Assembly: GCA_002179805.1 (NCBI GenBank)
Contig: NAVB01006329.1
Span: 1-11,289 of the forward strand
Length of the DNA: 11,289 nt
Origin: Acanthamoeba lenticulata
Taxonomy: Eukaryota; Discosea; Longamoebia; Acanthamoebidae
Direction of reading: 5' to 3'
Below the pieces are notes generated by a model. It worked only from the letters and a program-made list of their open reading frames with translations. It had not been told where the DNA came from and made no database searches. The translations under genes were made by a program, and so were the position numbers. Of this stretch, positions 1 to 7,355 are shown piece after piece. Each line of letters begins with the position of its first letter. Position 1 is the stretch's first letter.

Positions 1-146
1 CAATCGCGCATTTTCTTCGAGAAGAGGGTGCTCTCAGAATCCAAAAGCTTGCCCAAGAGCTCCACCTTTTCGTCATGAGTTGTCTCCTTCGTCAGATCGA
101 GAAGCTCATTTTCCCAATCGACCTCGTCGTCGAGCTTTCTCGCCAT
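1..146 (-). CDS. Unrecognised protein, N-terminal fragment (runs off left edge)
   Basis: The reading frame begins with ATG at 146-144 on the minus strand and stays open to base 1, giving 48 complete codons. The start context is strong (A at -3, G at +4), and no in-frame ATG lies between it and an upstream in-frame stop at 242-240. The visible peptide starts MARKLDDEVDWENELLDLTK and continues with a mixed-charge, leucine-rich, helix-prone composition (motif ELLGKLLDSES near residues 33-43). No domain, signal peptide or membrane segment can be seen and I do not recognise a family. Codon use is less GC-biased than in the gene at the right end. A candidate leader intron lies just upstream (154-486). 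The gene is divergent from the SAP30 gene. Confidence is moderate that this is a real coding start and low on anything about function. Confidence 0.55.
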   Translation of the reverse strand, partial: MARKLDDEVDWENELLDLTKETTHDEKVELLGKLLDSESTLFSKKMRD

Positions 147-153
147 TCTCGGT

Positions 154-486
154 CTGTCGTATGCAAGGATGCGGCGCGGCACACTCCGATTAAAGACGGG
201 AAACTTGGTACGAATCAAAAAAGAAACATGAAAGCATGATCACAACAATGGGAAGGGCAAGATCATCCGTCACAGGTTCACCACGGTGATCCTCCACGAG
301 CTCAATATTTATTATAAATTTATCACTAGGCATTTGAGCTCCATCAATCGAGAATAAAAAATGGATATAGAAATGCATGGTCGATATGGTTCAATGACAA
401 CGCCACCACGCCGCCCCATATACATGAAGAAATCCCCTCACTACGCTGCGCTCAGCGAGGCCCAGGAGAGAGTGGTAAAACCTTAC
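154..486 (-). other. Candidate 5' leader intron of the left-edge gene
   Basis: On the minus strand a consensus-like donor (CAACG|GTAAGG, first intron base 486) is followed 333 nt later by an acceptor (ACGACAG|ACC, last intron base 154), seven bases before the ATG at 146. The interval is clearly AT-richer than neighbouring exons, with a patch around 305-335 made almost wholly of A and T, as in the other long introns of this window. A T-rich stretch lies upstream of the acceptor. The splice pair is inferred from signals only. The AT patch could instead be a TATA-type promoter element about 160-180 nt upstream of the ATG. Confidence 0.4.
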
Positions 487-1205
487 CGTTGATTGAGGAG
501 AAGGAAGAGGAAGGGGGAAGACACAGTCTCGAGACGAACGAGGGGCGGTTTGAATGAAAAAAAAAGAAAGCCCGAACGGTTGAGGCGCCGGCTGGTTGTG
601 TGGCGGTTCCAAAGCGGGGGCGAGACGACGCAAAATGGGGCCGTGTGGGTCACCCTGGTGCCCAATGACCACCCAGGCTCCGCGAAAATTCGCACGCTCA
701 CTGTGGCCGTGCAAGGAAGCCCTCTTACTTGCCCGCGTGTTCGGCCTCTACTCGAGTTGGTGGGCAATTACTGAGCCTTGCAAGCAGCAAACGCGTCACT
801 ATGTCAAGAGGAGGATCATAAGTTCCTTGGGGGTTTGTGGCTCAAGCCATTGTGCCCTGTATTTGAATGAACAAACATAATGAAATACTAGTAAACAACA
901 AACAAATGAAAACTAGAACTTGGCTAGCACCAACAACTGAACACCTCAGAAGGCGAGGAAGCAGGAGAAGAGGGAGGGGGGGGGTTGAGGGTTGGCGCTC
1001 ATTTCCCACCTCTTTTCTTTGTTCGGCTGGGCTCGGTTTTCTTCAATTCCGGCGCGGAGCTCTGGAACTGGCCAGACAGAACCAAAGCCACACGCGCACG
1101 CTGACCCACACGAGCTACGCCACACAGCGAAAGGCCTACTGTGACCCGACGTCGTTGTTGTACAGAGCGTCCGACCGCAGAAGAGAGAAGAAGACTTGAG
1201 AAGCA
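487..1205. promoter_or_regulatory. Divergent intergenic region (left-edge gene / SAP30)
   Basis: About 720 bases separate the presumed leader of the minus-strand gene from the SAP30 start. I see no convincing gene here. The open frames present have no recognisable protein character and several lack an ATG. The minus-strand reading of 500-580 is strongly pyrimidine-rich, as expected for a leader or start-site zone. A potential G-quadruplex run lies at 972-991 on the plus strand, and a GACGTC palindrome at about 1149-1154 lies about 50 nt upstream of the SAP30 ATG. No clear TATA box was seen for SAP30. The exact promoters cannot be placed from sequence alone. Confidence 0.5.
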
Positions 1206-2022
1206 ATGAGCACGCGCAGCAGCAAGAGGACTAGGTCCAGCACTGCGGCGGCAGCCGCAGCACAGCCGCCGAGCCGCAGCGCCCAAAGCGGCTACCAACA
1301 GCAGGGCCAGAATGGCGCATCGACGTCGAGCGGGAAGAGCAACAGCAGCTCCAACAGCAAGCGAAGGCGCACCAGCGGCGACAATGCCCCGGTACGCAAT
1401 GCCCCCTCCCTTTTCCCCGTGTGGTCCCCAAACGTACTCTTAGAGCCGAGCACTTTCCTCCGGCCTTTTCGTGTGTTTGTTCCTGTTGTTTATTCGTAAA
1501 GCTTGTTCATGTCGATCTCTGGACGTGAACTTCACTTTTTGGTTTTAGGCCACTACTTTTTGTAAAATAATGGCTTTTTGTTGTTGTGGTGGATTAGTCT
1601 CCCTCCTTCTCTGGCCGCCAGCGCTCGCATCTGTCTATGTAGTTGTTCTTATTATCATTTTATCCGCTGTTATCAGTCTCGTTCTCGACAGCCCAGCCAC
1701 GGGTCTTGTCATTGCTGCCCTCCTTTCGTGCACTCACGCGCGAAGTTTCGTTGTTTGACGCGCCTCGCCCGCCACCGGAGAATGAACTCAAACTGATCGG
1801 TGGATGTTGGTGGCGCTTGCTTTGCAGGCGGTGGACCTCGGCAAGCTGGATATCGGGACGCTGAGGAAGTACCAACGGCACTACGGCCTGCGCACCAAGA
1901 GCAAAACGGCGGACAAGGAGGAACTGGCCCGAGCTGTCACCAAGCACTTTTCCGAACTCGCGGTGGACGAGGAGGAGACCATCGAGTCCTTTGTCAGCAC
2001 CCTCATGCGCACAACGCACTGA
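1206..2022 (+). CDS. SAP30: SAP30-like Sin3-binding protein (histone deacetylase complex subunit)
   Basis: The model is join(1206..1391,1828..2022), 126 aa. Exon 1 encodes a low-complexity basic head: MSTRSSKRTRSS, seven alanines, a Gln/Ser/Asn-rich stretch, then SKRRRTS (about residues 52-58), a likely nuclear localisation signal. Exon 2 (residues 63-126) is the SAP30 Sin3-binding domain: VDLGKLDIGTLRKYQRHYGL, a TADKEELARAV helix, then HFSELAVDEEETIESFVSTL, which follows the family pattern (VDL..L...TLRRYKRHY.L ... HF....V.E..T...F). SAP30 bridges Sin3 PAH3 and the class I HDAC core in the nucleus. The 436-nt intron is phase 0 (CCG|GTACGC ... TTTGCAG|GCG). The N-terminal zinc-finger module of animal SAP30 is absent. 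Start context is G at -3. The domain call is strong; use of exon 1 rests on phase and signals. Confidence 0.88.
1392..1827 (+). other. Intron 1 of SAP30
   Basis: This 436-nt intron carries GTACGC at the donor and a T-rich TTGCTTTGCAG acceptor. It is T-rich and distinctly lower in GC than the exons, and much longer than the 67-149 nt introns of the two minus-strand multi-exon genes downstream. Short frames inside it are not conserved-looking. No nested RNA gene was recognised. Confidence 0.8.
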
Positions 2023-2424
2023 CGAGCTTCCTCCTCTTCTCCTCCTCTTCCCTCCTCCCTTCACGGTGGTGGCTCGGGTGTAACACCCGAGCCACAGCCT
2101 TTCCGCCTCTTCTTTCTCTTGCTTTAAACCTTCTTCCCACCAGTGTCACTTAGCTGTGGTTTCTTCTTCAAGGGCGGTTTGAGAAGGGGGAGAGAAGGGG
2201 GGGGGGCACAAGAGAACACAACAACAGTGCAAAAAATGTGTGAGCATGTATGTGTGTTTGTACGGTCAAAGCATTTGTTACAGGTGGTTTACAGTATGTG
2301 CAGGCTCTCTTTCCCTCGACGCAGAAGCAGCCAGAGAGGAGAGAGAACAAGATGAAGGAGAGATGAAACCCCAAGGACTTCGAACAAATAGAAGTGGGTT
2401 GTTGAGGCGGGGGGAGGGAGCAGG
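2023..2424. other. Convergent intergenic region with 3' ends of SAP30 and UBL-AN1 genes
   Basis: About 400 bases lie between two stop codons that face each other. The stretch begins with a CT-rich tract (about 2028-2060), then the palindrome at 2069-2095, more CT-rich sequence to about 2150, and a G-rich tract (2186-2206, with ten consecutive G at 2197-2206). No AATAAA was found on the plus strand after SAP30, nor its complement for the minus-strand gene. No gene is seen. Confidence 0.6.
2069..2095. repeat. 27-nt near-perfect palindrome in the SAP30 3' flank
   Basis: Two 13-nt arms (2069-2081 and 2083-2095) are exact reverse complements around a single central A (2082). The left arm reads GTGGCTCGGGTGT. 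As RNA it could form an 11-bp GC-rich stem with a five-base loop. It starts 47 nt after the SAP30 stop codon, so it lies in the probable 3' UTR or at the transcript end. It could act in 3' processing or stability, or bind a dimeric protein as DNA. It does not match the histone 3' stem-loop. Confidence 0.85.
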
Positions 2425-3030
2425 TCAGTACTGTCGCAGCTTCTGCGCAACGCACTTCTCCCGTAGAAGCTTCGAAGCGTTCTTGTCAAAGGAGGCTTGC
2501 CGGCAGGAGGCGGACGCCGTGCACATGTGGTCCTCGACGAGCCGATGAGATGAGCAGAACTTTTCGTTGCAGAACTTACAGTCGCCGATGATGACCACGG
2601 ATCGCTTGCTGCAACCAACGAAGGCGCACTTCTTCGACAGCTTGCGCGCAGGGCTCGCCTTCGGAGAGGCGTTCGCTGATGAACTCTCATCTGAGGGTCG
2701 CTTCCGCTTGCCGGTTTCGCTTGCGAGCGGGGTGATGGAAAGTGATTCCTCCGTCCGCGGAGGTACAGAGGGGATGAGGTGGAAGACGAGCTCCTCGTCT
2801 TCGGTTTCGAACTCGGCTTCCTCAACCTTCGGCTTCTGCCTCGTGTTGACCACCTCCTCGAGGGTCTTGCTGTTATCAAGCTCCTCCGTGGCGAAGATGA
2901 GCCGTTGGTGCTGAGGCGGGATGGTCTCCTTTTCGGCGATGAGCCGCTTGAACCCCATAACGCTCATTTTGAGGTTCTCTACGAACACCTCGATCGTCTT
3001 GTCGCTGCATGTCTTGACAAGGAGCCTCAT
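2425..3030 (-). CDS. Ubiquitin-like + AN1-type zinc-finger protein
   Basis: This is a single-exon gene of 201 aa, with start CAT at 3028-3030 (A at -3) and TGA at 2425-2427. Residues 1 to about 88 form a ubiquitin-like domain: a first strand MRLLVKTCSDKTIEVFV, the helix MGFKRLIAEKE, then IPPQHQRLIFATEEL. An acidic insert (about 66-80) precedes the last strand LVFHLIPS. There is no terminal Gly-Gly, so it is not a conjugated modifier. The middle has a basic GKRKRPS segment and a Ser/Ala/Lys linker. Residues 135-170 are an AN1 finger with C135, C140, C151, C154, C159, H162, H168 and C170, fitting C-x4-C-x10-C-x2-C-x4-C-x2-H-x5-H-x-C. AN1 proteins of this architecture (for example ZFAND4/ANUBL1) are linked to ubiquitin and proteasome or p97-related stress responses. 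The specific role here is inferred, so no symbol is assigned. Confidence 0.9.
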   Translation of the reverse strand: MRLLVKTCSDKTIEVFVENLKMSVMGFKRLIAEKETIPPQHQRLIFATEELDNSKTLEEVVNTRQKPKVEEAEFETEDEELVFHLIPSVPPRTEESLSITPLASETGKRKRPSDESSSANASPKASPARKLSKKCAFVGCSKRSVVIIGDCKFCNEKFCSSHRLVEDHMCTASASCRQASFDKNASKLLREKCVAQKLRQY

Positions 3031-3444
3031 TTTTCAACCTGATACGTATTGGGCTTGTGTTTGTTGTCGTATGCGAGAGCTGGGAATTGGGAGAAAGGGA
3101 GCTGGCTGATGAGGCAAGAGAGGACTCAGCCCAGGGGCTCAAGGTCGGCGAGGATGCGCGGAAATGGGCGCTTGTTGTTGAGAGGGTCGGGGTGTGGATG
3201 CTGATGCTTTGCTTGGCTTGGAGGAAGAAGATTACTGGCGCCCGCCGGCGCCCCGTCCCTCTTTGCGCCACAGGAGGAAGCTGTGACGTGCCGCCGATGG
3301 CGCGGTCTGGTTGCCGAGGAGACCGGAAGTGGCAACCTTTGATCCCATAAGCCCTCCACTTTCGTCGAAAATGCGCGCCTTTTCATCGCGCAGGGTTGTG
3401 TCCTTTTTTTGATTTTATTTGCCATTTTGACGGCAACCGAAAGC
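3031..3444 (-). promoter_or_regulatory. Spacer: TBCE 3' end and UBL-AN1 promoter/leader
   Basis: Two minus-strand genes are separated by about 414 bases. Near the TBCE stop lies a minus-strand AATAAA (3414-3419). Further on is a stem-loop-like inverted repeat (GGTTGCC 3309-3315 / GGCAACC 3331-3337) whose loop contains CCGGAAGT, an ETS-like core, about 290-300 nt upstream of the UBL-AN1 ATG. The 100 bases before that ATG read C/A-rich on the minus strand, like a leader. No gene was recognised. Confidence 0.5.
3414..3419 (-). terminator. Polyadenylation signal candidate for TBCE
   Basis: The plus strand TTTATT is AATAAA on the minus strand and lies about 26 nt past the TBCE stop codon (3445-3447). 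It is followed downstream by an A-run in the transcript sense (plus-strand T-run at 3404-3410). The position suits a short 3' UTR, but the true cleavage site is not known. Confidence 0.5.
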
Positions 3445-5878
3445 TCACTCCTTGTCCTGCACCAAGATGAGGCAACCGTCCTTGGCCCCGTAGTAGAACA
3501 GCTCCTTGGTATCGTCATCCAGCGGCTCGGCAAACGCTTGGGTCCGGTCGTCCGCGCGCAGGAAGAGAGCCGTCCGGAGCTGGCCCAGCCCAAAGGCCTG
3601 GTGGCACAGTCGCCGCAAGTCGAGCACGCTCATGTGGACCGGCACGCTTCTGGTGCATTCTTGTGCCGTCGCCGCGCCGCCTCCGCCGCTCGACACCATC
3701 GACCGCAGGCGAACAGCTGCCCAGCCAGCCACGCTTTGGCGTAAGATATGCGCCACAGCAACCATAAACACACGCCCGTCCGTACAGATCATGTTGTCAG
3801 CCAGCGTTTGCGGTCCGCCCGCCTCGATGCCAGTAGTGGGCCGGCCATGTCGCTCCACCAGCGCCCCGTACCGCGGGTGCGCCCGGTGCACCTCCTCGTC
3901 CTGTAAATCATCACCAGCGTCACCACAGCCCAGCGTTGGGATGAGCCTCTCGAACCCTCCTGCAGGCGGCTGCGGCCGCACGAACCTCCCCCGGGGGCTT
4001 GTAGTGAAGCTTGATGTAGTATTTCTCGGCCTCCTCTCGATCTGCCGGCGTGACCTGTCAGGGGGCGAACGAGGTTGAGCTTTGGATCAAGCGGGCAAAG
4101 TGGGGGGGGGCGAGGGCGCACCTCGCTGCCGTTGAGGAGGTTGAGTTTGCCGACGCGCGCGATGGTGGTCATGCGCGCCAGAGCTGCGCCCATCGTGTCG
4201 TTCAGAGGATTCCAGCGCAGCCGGAGAGCCTCGCGTATTGGTCGCGAATGTCACATGTCAGCCCACTCGAACTGCCCGGACGCATCGCGCACGTGTGGGT
4301 GGCCCACGAAAGTACCTGGAGCGCCGGGAAGCGGTCGAGCTGGTCGACCGACGCCCAGTCGGTGATGGCGTTTTGGTCCAGCGACAAGCTGCCGAGCTGG
4401 GCGAAACGACGCGTCGGCTGCGCGCCGCTGCCGTCGTTGTAGGCCACCGTCGGGATCTTGTTCTGGTTCAGGATGAGCGTCTCCAGCCGCGGAAGCACCG
4501 ACAGGAGCCACACTTGGCTCCATTCCTCGATGCGGTTGTCTTCCAGGTTGAGCAAGCGCAGCGCGCCAAACGCGCCTGCAAGTGCGGCCTCGTCCAGCAA
4601 AGCGTCATCACCTTGATGGCCTTGGTCCTGCCCGTCGATGCGGTGCACACCATTTCCGCAGAAATGGAGCTCCTCGAGCTGCGGGAAGCACGTCCTGCAC
4701 AGCTCGACGACCTGCACCGATCACGTTCTGGACGTGAGCGGGCCGTCACGAATCCCCCTCCCCCCTCTTCTTTTTCAGCCTGGGTCGCGTTGACCTTCTT
4801 CCAGTCCATCTCGGTGCCATTGAGCGTGAGCGACTTGAGCGCGGGGAAGCCTCCGGCCGCCTCCAGGTTGTCGGGAAAGCAGAGGAAACGGTTTTGGCCC
4901 AAAAACAGCTTCTCGAGCCTGTGCGGCGCAGTGCGCAGTGGCAAGTCAGTCTACAACTTGCAACGGTGGCGATGGTGGTGGCCTGGCGCGTATACTTGGG
5001 CAGGTGCTTGCAGATCTCCAGGACCTCAGCCCAGTCGCTGATCAGCGTGCTGGTGAGGTCCAGCTCGGTCAAGTTGGTCGGAACCTCGGACGCGCTCGCG
5101 AACCCGCCCCATCCTGCAGCAGCGGCAGATGCATGTCAGTCTCGAGGAGGAAGAAAAGCGGCAGTGCCTTTGCGTCGTCGTACTTGAAACGAGCGAGTCC
5201 TGAAGGGAGACGCAGGTCAGCTGCTCCAGCTGAGCGAGGCGCTCCTCAACCTGCGCCTTGCCCACGAGCTCCACGGCAACGCGTTGCCCTTGGCTGCCGA
5301 CGGAGTGCGCACACGCCCCACAAAAATCCCCAAGTGTGGAGTCAGCCACGAAGCACACATACGCGCTATGGTAAAGCGACAGACCTGGGACCAAACATGA
5401 CTAGGTCGAGTCCATCGCCCTCAGACGGTGACGCATACTTGTCCTTTAGCGCCTCACCTGCATCAGTTTGCGCACGGAAGTGAGTGCATTGCGTGGGCCA
5501 CTAACGAGCGGAAGGCAGCAGCTAGTTGGTGCAGTACCAAAGGTGGTGCCGGTTCGGATGCGGTGCTCCTTCAAGAAGGAGTACGAGGCGTCCTTGTTAG
5601 AGGGCACAAAGTACTGCACGCCTGCATGCACGCATGCACGCGTTAATGAAGGGGGCAAGGGGGTGGCAAGGAAGGAGGGTACGCTTACCTTCCACAACAC
5701 CATTGCTCTTGCCACGCGTGGGGTCGTCCCACTGCACGCCAATCCATGGCTCCTCAACTCCCTTAACACGGACAGGGCCAGCCCAGATGACTGTGCCGTG
5801 GCTCCCATCGCACTCGAACCGGGTGAGACCGGGCACGAGGGGTGGTGCCAGTGGTTTCTCTACTCCCTGAGCCTCCAT
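3445..5878 (-). CDS. TBCE: Tubulin-folding cofactor E (CAP-Gly, LRR, UBL)
   Basis: The model is complement(join(3445..3900,3986..4054,4122..4229,4316..4711,4795..4918,4996..5113,5184..5293,5385..5457,5538..5621,5689..5878)), 575 aa, close to animal TBCE (about 527). TBCE binds alpha-tubulin and works with cofactors C and D to assemble alpha/beta-tubulin heterodimers in the cytosol. Residues about 15-85 are a CAP-Gly domain (WIGVQWDDPTRGKSNG, then YSFLKEHRI). Residues about 138-380 hold leucine-rich repeats (NLTELDLTSTLISDW, LEKLFLGQNRF, LKSLTLNGTEMDW, LRLLNLEDNRIEEW, LETLILNQNKI, LGSLSLDQNAITDW). An LRR cap follows (VGKLNLLNGSEVTPADREEA), then AHPRYGALVERHG. Residues about 458-575 are a ubiquitin-like region ending KELFYYGAKDGCLILVQDKE. 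All nine introns are GT-AG, 67-91 nt. Weak spots are intron 6 (donor GTCAAC) and intron 7 (acceptor CGAG). A 58-aa longer start at 6052 is possible but unlike the family. Confidence 0.93.
5622..5641 (-). promoter_or_regulatory. TGCATG-containing tandem repeat at the 3' splice site of TBCE intron 1
   Basis: The end of TBCE intron 1 (minus strand) has no polypyrimidine tract. It is built of an 8-nt tandem repeat (GCATGCAC at 5624-5631 and 5632-5639 on the plus strand). Read as RNA it gives UGCAUG twice in the last 20 bases before the AG. UGCAUG is the element bound by RBFOX-type splicing factors in animals. A regulatory role in this organism is only inferred. Confidence 0.3.
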
Positions 5879-6521
5879 TGTGTGTTCGATCTTTGGTTTG
5901 GCTTTGTTCTCGCGGAATGGCAGGAATGACGGAGCGAAAAAAGCGGGAACCCTTTCCTGCCGACCTTGGCCAAACGCCGCAGTCGAGCTTTTGTTCGCGG
6001 GCAAGAGCCTCCTCTCTTGTTCGCCAGTGACCTGCAGCCACACACCCCACATTCCTTTGGTGCGTTACCTCACGCCACACCCCCTTCCGCTATCGCTGTG
6101 ATGACACCTTGCATTAGGAAGTGCCGTCTGAAATCCTGTCTGATTACAATTAATGCATCTTTTGCTGAGCCCCAAATCTTCTTTCCCTTCACTGCAATCT
6201 GCAATCTAGTGCGACTTCTAACTGGTGCTGTTCCTTGCAGGTTTGTTGGGCGACCTTTTACTGGTTCATTTGTGTTGCTGCCATGGCGTCAATAAATCTG
6301 ATTTCCGCTCTATCTATGTTTTTGATTTCATCTTGCACGTCCTGGAACGCTCCTAAAATGAATCAATAGATGGATGGCGAAGAGGACTTTTAGCACACAA
6401 ATCTCAGGACCCTGTGGGGAATGCTTGTCTAATCGTTTCTTTCCAGAGATAAACAGAAGTGGGGGATGATTGCAATGTGTTTGTGTTGGTCTCGACCCTA
6501 TACAGACAACGACCGTGATGA
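5879..6521. other. Intergenic region: TBCE leader/promoter and 3' flank of the L51/S25-like gene
   Basis: About 640 bases separate the L51/S25-like stop (6522) from the TBCE start (5878), both on the minus strand. The half next to TBCE (5879-6060) stays in frame with TBCE up to an ATG at 6052-6050, but reads like a leader. The middle (6100-6380) is AT-richer and contains a plus-strand AATAAA at 6291-6296. It shows no supporting gene on that strand. No AATAAA is seen on the minus strand just after the stop at 6522. No RNA gene was recognised. Confidence 0.5.
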
Positions 6522-7355
6522 CTACTTCTTGCCACCCGCCTTGCCCTTGGCCGCAGGCGCCGCTTGCTTCTTCTTGTCCTATGAAGAGAGGGCGGGAAGG
6601 TGAGGCGCCATGATGGGGTGAGCAGGGGGAGGAAGGTGCGCGTACGTCCGCGCCACCAGCAGTGTTGGAGAACGGATTCTCCTCCTCCTCGCTCTTCAGG
6701 GAGAACTGCAGCTCAGAGAAGAACTGCAGGCGCTCCCTCTACAAAGAGACAAAAGCCGCACGACGACGACGACGGTGATGTCAGCAAGTGGCCGTACAGC
6801 GAACGCCGTGAGATAGGAACTCAACGTGAACTCGTGTGTGCGCGCGTGGGTGTGAGAATGAGAGTTGGTGGCAGTGGCTGCACGTACCCGCTCCCAGAAC
6901 TGATTCACTAGTGATGGCAGGGGCTGCTCATGGTCCAGCTCCTCCTCCATGCCGTTCTCTGCGCACCCAAGTTTCCTACTCTCAGGAGGAGGCGAAGAAG
7001 ACGGAGAGAAGAGAGTAAAAGCGCACCATAGACAGCTTTGATGGAGGGTCGCAGGTTGAGGTCTTCGCTGAGTTCGACGGACACTTCACAATCCGGATTG
7101 GATGCCCGGGCCCTGTCGTTGGAAAATCGCTGGAGGAATTCTCTGGCAGAGAGCCACCAAAATCGAACATGGAGTGAGCAGAGCATGTTCCACGGTCCAC
7201 AATGTTGCGGAGACGACTGCAGCGGCGAGGGGGTATAGGTACGAGACGGTCGGGTGAGGGTTGACCGGGCAGAAGTTGAAGCGGAGAGCCTTCACAAAGT
7301 GAAGCTCATAGTGGGCCCGCCTCTGGGCCAACCGCCATTGCCACCGCGCCGACAT
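6522..7355 (-). CDS. Probable mitochondrial ribosomal protein of the L51/S25/CI-B8 fold family
   Basis: The model is complement(join(6522..6578,6646..6738,6888..6958,7027..7142,7243..7355)), 149 aa. The start ATG at 7355 has A at -3, and the stop is TAG at 6524-6522. Residues 1-45 (MSARWQWRLAQRRAHYELHF, then VKALRFNFCPVNPH, then SEFLQRF) give the basic start, first strand and first helix of the thioredoxin-like fold found in mS25, mL43, mL61 and NDUFA2. Next come NPDCEVSVELSEDLNLRPSI (about 54-73) and KAVYENGMEEELD, which resemble the strand pair and turn of mS25. A charged helix and a lysine-rich tail (DKKKQAAPAAKGKAGGKK) end the protein. All four introns are GT-AG (100, 68, 149 and 67 nt). 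The family call rests on pattern memory. mS25/mL61-like is more likely than NDUFA2 because of the long tail. The first intron is the least certain part. Confidence 0.62.

Noticed and set aside
190..378. Minus-strand 62-codon ATG frame with protein-like sequence
   Set aside because: It lies inside the AT-rich block best explained as an intron, is short, and matches no family I know. It is kept only as a caveat in the findings.
391..880. Overlapping frames on both strands upstream of SAP30
   Set aside because: They are mutually overlapping, rich in Arg/Pro, partly without ATG, and show no domain or splice continuity.
5446..5537. Reading of TBCE exon 2 straight through to 5458 with a GTGAGG donor
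   Set aside because: The phase and protein then fail (VRR-stop or frame clash). Using the donor at 5537 restores the family-like GTTFGEALKDKY sequence.
5879..6052. 58-residue N-terminal extension of TBCE from an ATG at 6052
   Set aside because: The CAP-Gly domain of TBCE normally starts close to the N-terminus, the ATG at 5878 has an excellent context, and the extension has no domain-like character.
5966..6295. Plus-strand frame of about 109 codons that ends at a stop overlapping AATAAA (6291-6296)
   Set aside because: It begins without an ATG, has no recognisable domain, and runs antisense to the TBCE leader. The AATAAA overlap is probably chance in AT-rich spacer.
7143..7190. Minus-strand FDFGGSL text just before REFLQRF, suggesting a frameshifted GG-turn of the L51/S25 fold
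   Set aside because: It sits in a different frame and at the end of the intron supported by phase and AG. Exon 1 already supplies the first strand, so the match is probably chance, though cDNA could revive it.
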